Assembly: GCA_963575675.1 (NCBI GenBank)
Contig: CAUYUA010000041.1
Coordinates: forward strand, 1-6,221
Origin: CAUYUA01 sp963575675
GTDB taxonomy: Bacteria; Pseudomonadota; Alphaproteobacteria; Azospirillales; Azospirillaceae
Direction of reading: 5' to 3'
Length of the DNA stretch: 6,221 bases
Part shown: in pieces, positions 5,941 to 6,221 of the stretch
How positions within the stretch are numbered: the first letter of the stretch is position 1
Layout: each line of letters starts with the position of its first letter
Notes under the pieces: model-generated
The model's database searches: none
What the model was told of the DNA's origin: nothing
Seen by the model: the letters and a program-made list of their open reading frames with translations, nothing else
Position numbers and translations under genes: made by a program

Positions 5941-6221
5941 TTATCGTTTCCACACATCGTGGCTGAGCGGATCTAAGTTCTGCCATCCTTGGCGGGCGAG
6001 TTCAGGTTCAGAATGGAATTCCTGCGGATATCCGACGCAGAGGTATGCGATCAGAGACCACCCTTCAGGGACGTCGAGGATTTTAGCGACGGCTTCGGGG
6101 TGAAGAATGGAAACCCAACCAATGCCGATTCCCCATGCGCGCGCGGCCAGCCACAGAGTGTGAACGGCGGTGACGACGGAGTAATGGAGCATGGCGGGCA
6201 TAGTGCGTCGTCCGAGACCAT
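5941..6221 (-). CDS. bluB: 5,6-dimethylbenzimidazole synthase, BluB (C-terminal part; 5' end outside window)
   Basis: BluB is a flavin-destroying member of the nitroreductase family that turns reduced FMN and oxygen into 5,6-dimethylbenzimidazole, the lower ligand of vitamin B12. Ninety-two codons are visible; reading continues without a stop to the window edge (GLGRRTMPAM), so the methionine at 6199-6201 is internal and not the start. The diagnostic C-terminal blocks are present: LWLAARAWGIGIGWVSIL, then P-E-x-V, VPEGWSLIAYLCVGYP and PELARQGW. The serine of GWVSIL probably corresponds to the conserved BluB active-site serine, but I cannot fix the numbering from a fragment. The segment before LWLAARA reads MPAMLHYSVV, where I recall acidic residues in typical BluB proteins. 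Gene order suggests separate function from its neighbours, although it shares their strand; a strong hairpin lies between it and the next gene. Confidence 0.85.
   Translation of the reverse strand, partial: GLGRRTMPAMLHYSVVTAVHTLWLAARAWGIGIGWVSILHPEAVAKILDVPEGWSLIAYLCVGYPQEFHSEPELARQGWQNLDPLSHDVWKR

Overview
The window most likely comes from an alphaproteobacterium of moderate GC content (roughly mid-50s percent by eye). This rests on gene content and protein style: a FlmG-like protein combining tetratricopeptide repeats (TPR) with a glycosyltransferase, as in Caulobacter-type flagellin glycosylation, next to a PseB/FlmA-type sugar-nucleotide dehydratase and a BluB-type lower-ligand synthase for vitamin B12. 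The genus cannot be fixed from the sequence.

All three recognisable genes lie on the minus strand, so transcription runs from right to left. From the right edge: the C-terminal 92 codons of bluB (5941-6221, start outside the window); a 119-base gap holding a perfect 13-bp hairpin; a very large gene of 1525 codons (1244-5821); a short gap with a small hairpin; and a pseB-like gene (92-1186, possible longer form to 1222). The left 91 bases hold no gene but carry a second copy of the 23-base palindromic element found in the bluB/TPR gap.

The large protein is the main point of interest. It is two complete TPR plus glycosyltransferase modules in one chain. Module A has about 17 TPR units (residues 22-620) and a GT-B-like domain (about 640-905). 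A charged, proline-rich linker follows. Module B then restarts with the same kind of N-terminus, has about 8 TPR units (950-1214), and ends in a second, clearly homologous glycosyltransferase domain (about 1240-1515). The known relative, FlmG, has one such module: its TPR part binds flagellin and its C-terminal part transfers pseudaminic acid.

The likely joint function is protein glycosylation, most plausibly of flagellin. The PseB-like enzyme would take the first step from UDP-GlcNAc toward a pseudaminic-acid-type sugar, and the double-headed enzyme would transfer the activated sugar to an acceptor held by its TPR superhelices. Flagellin, the other pse genes and the actual acceptor are not in the window, so the assignment to flagella is inference. 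bluB appears unrelated in function.
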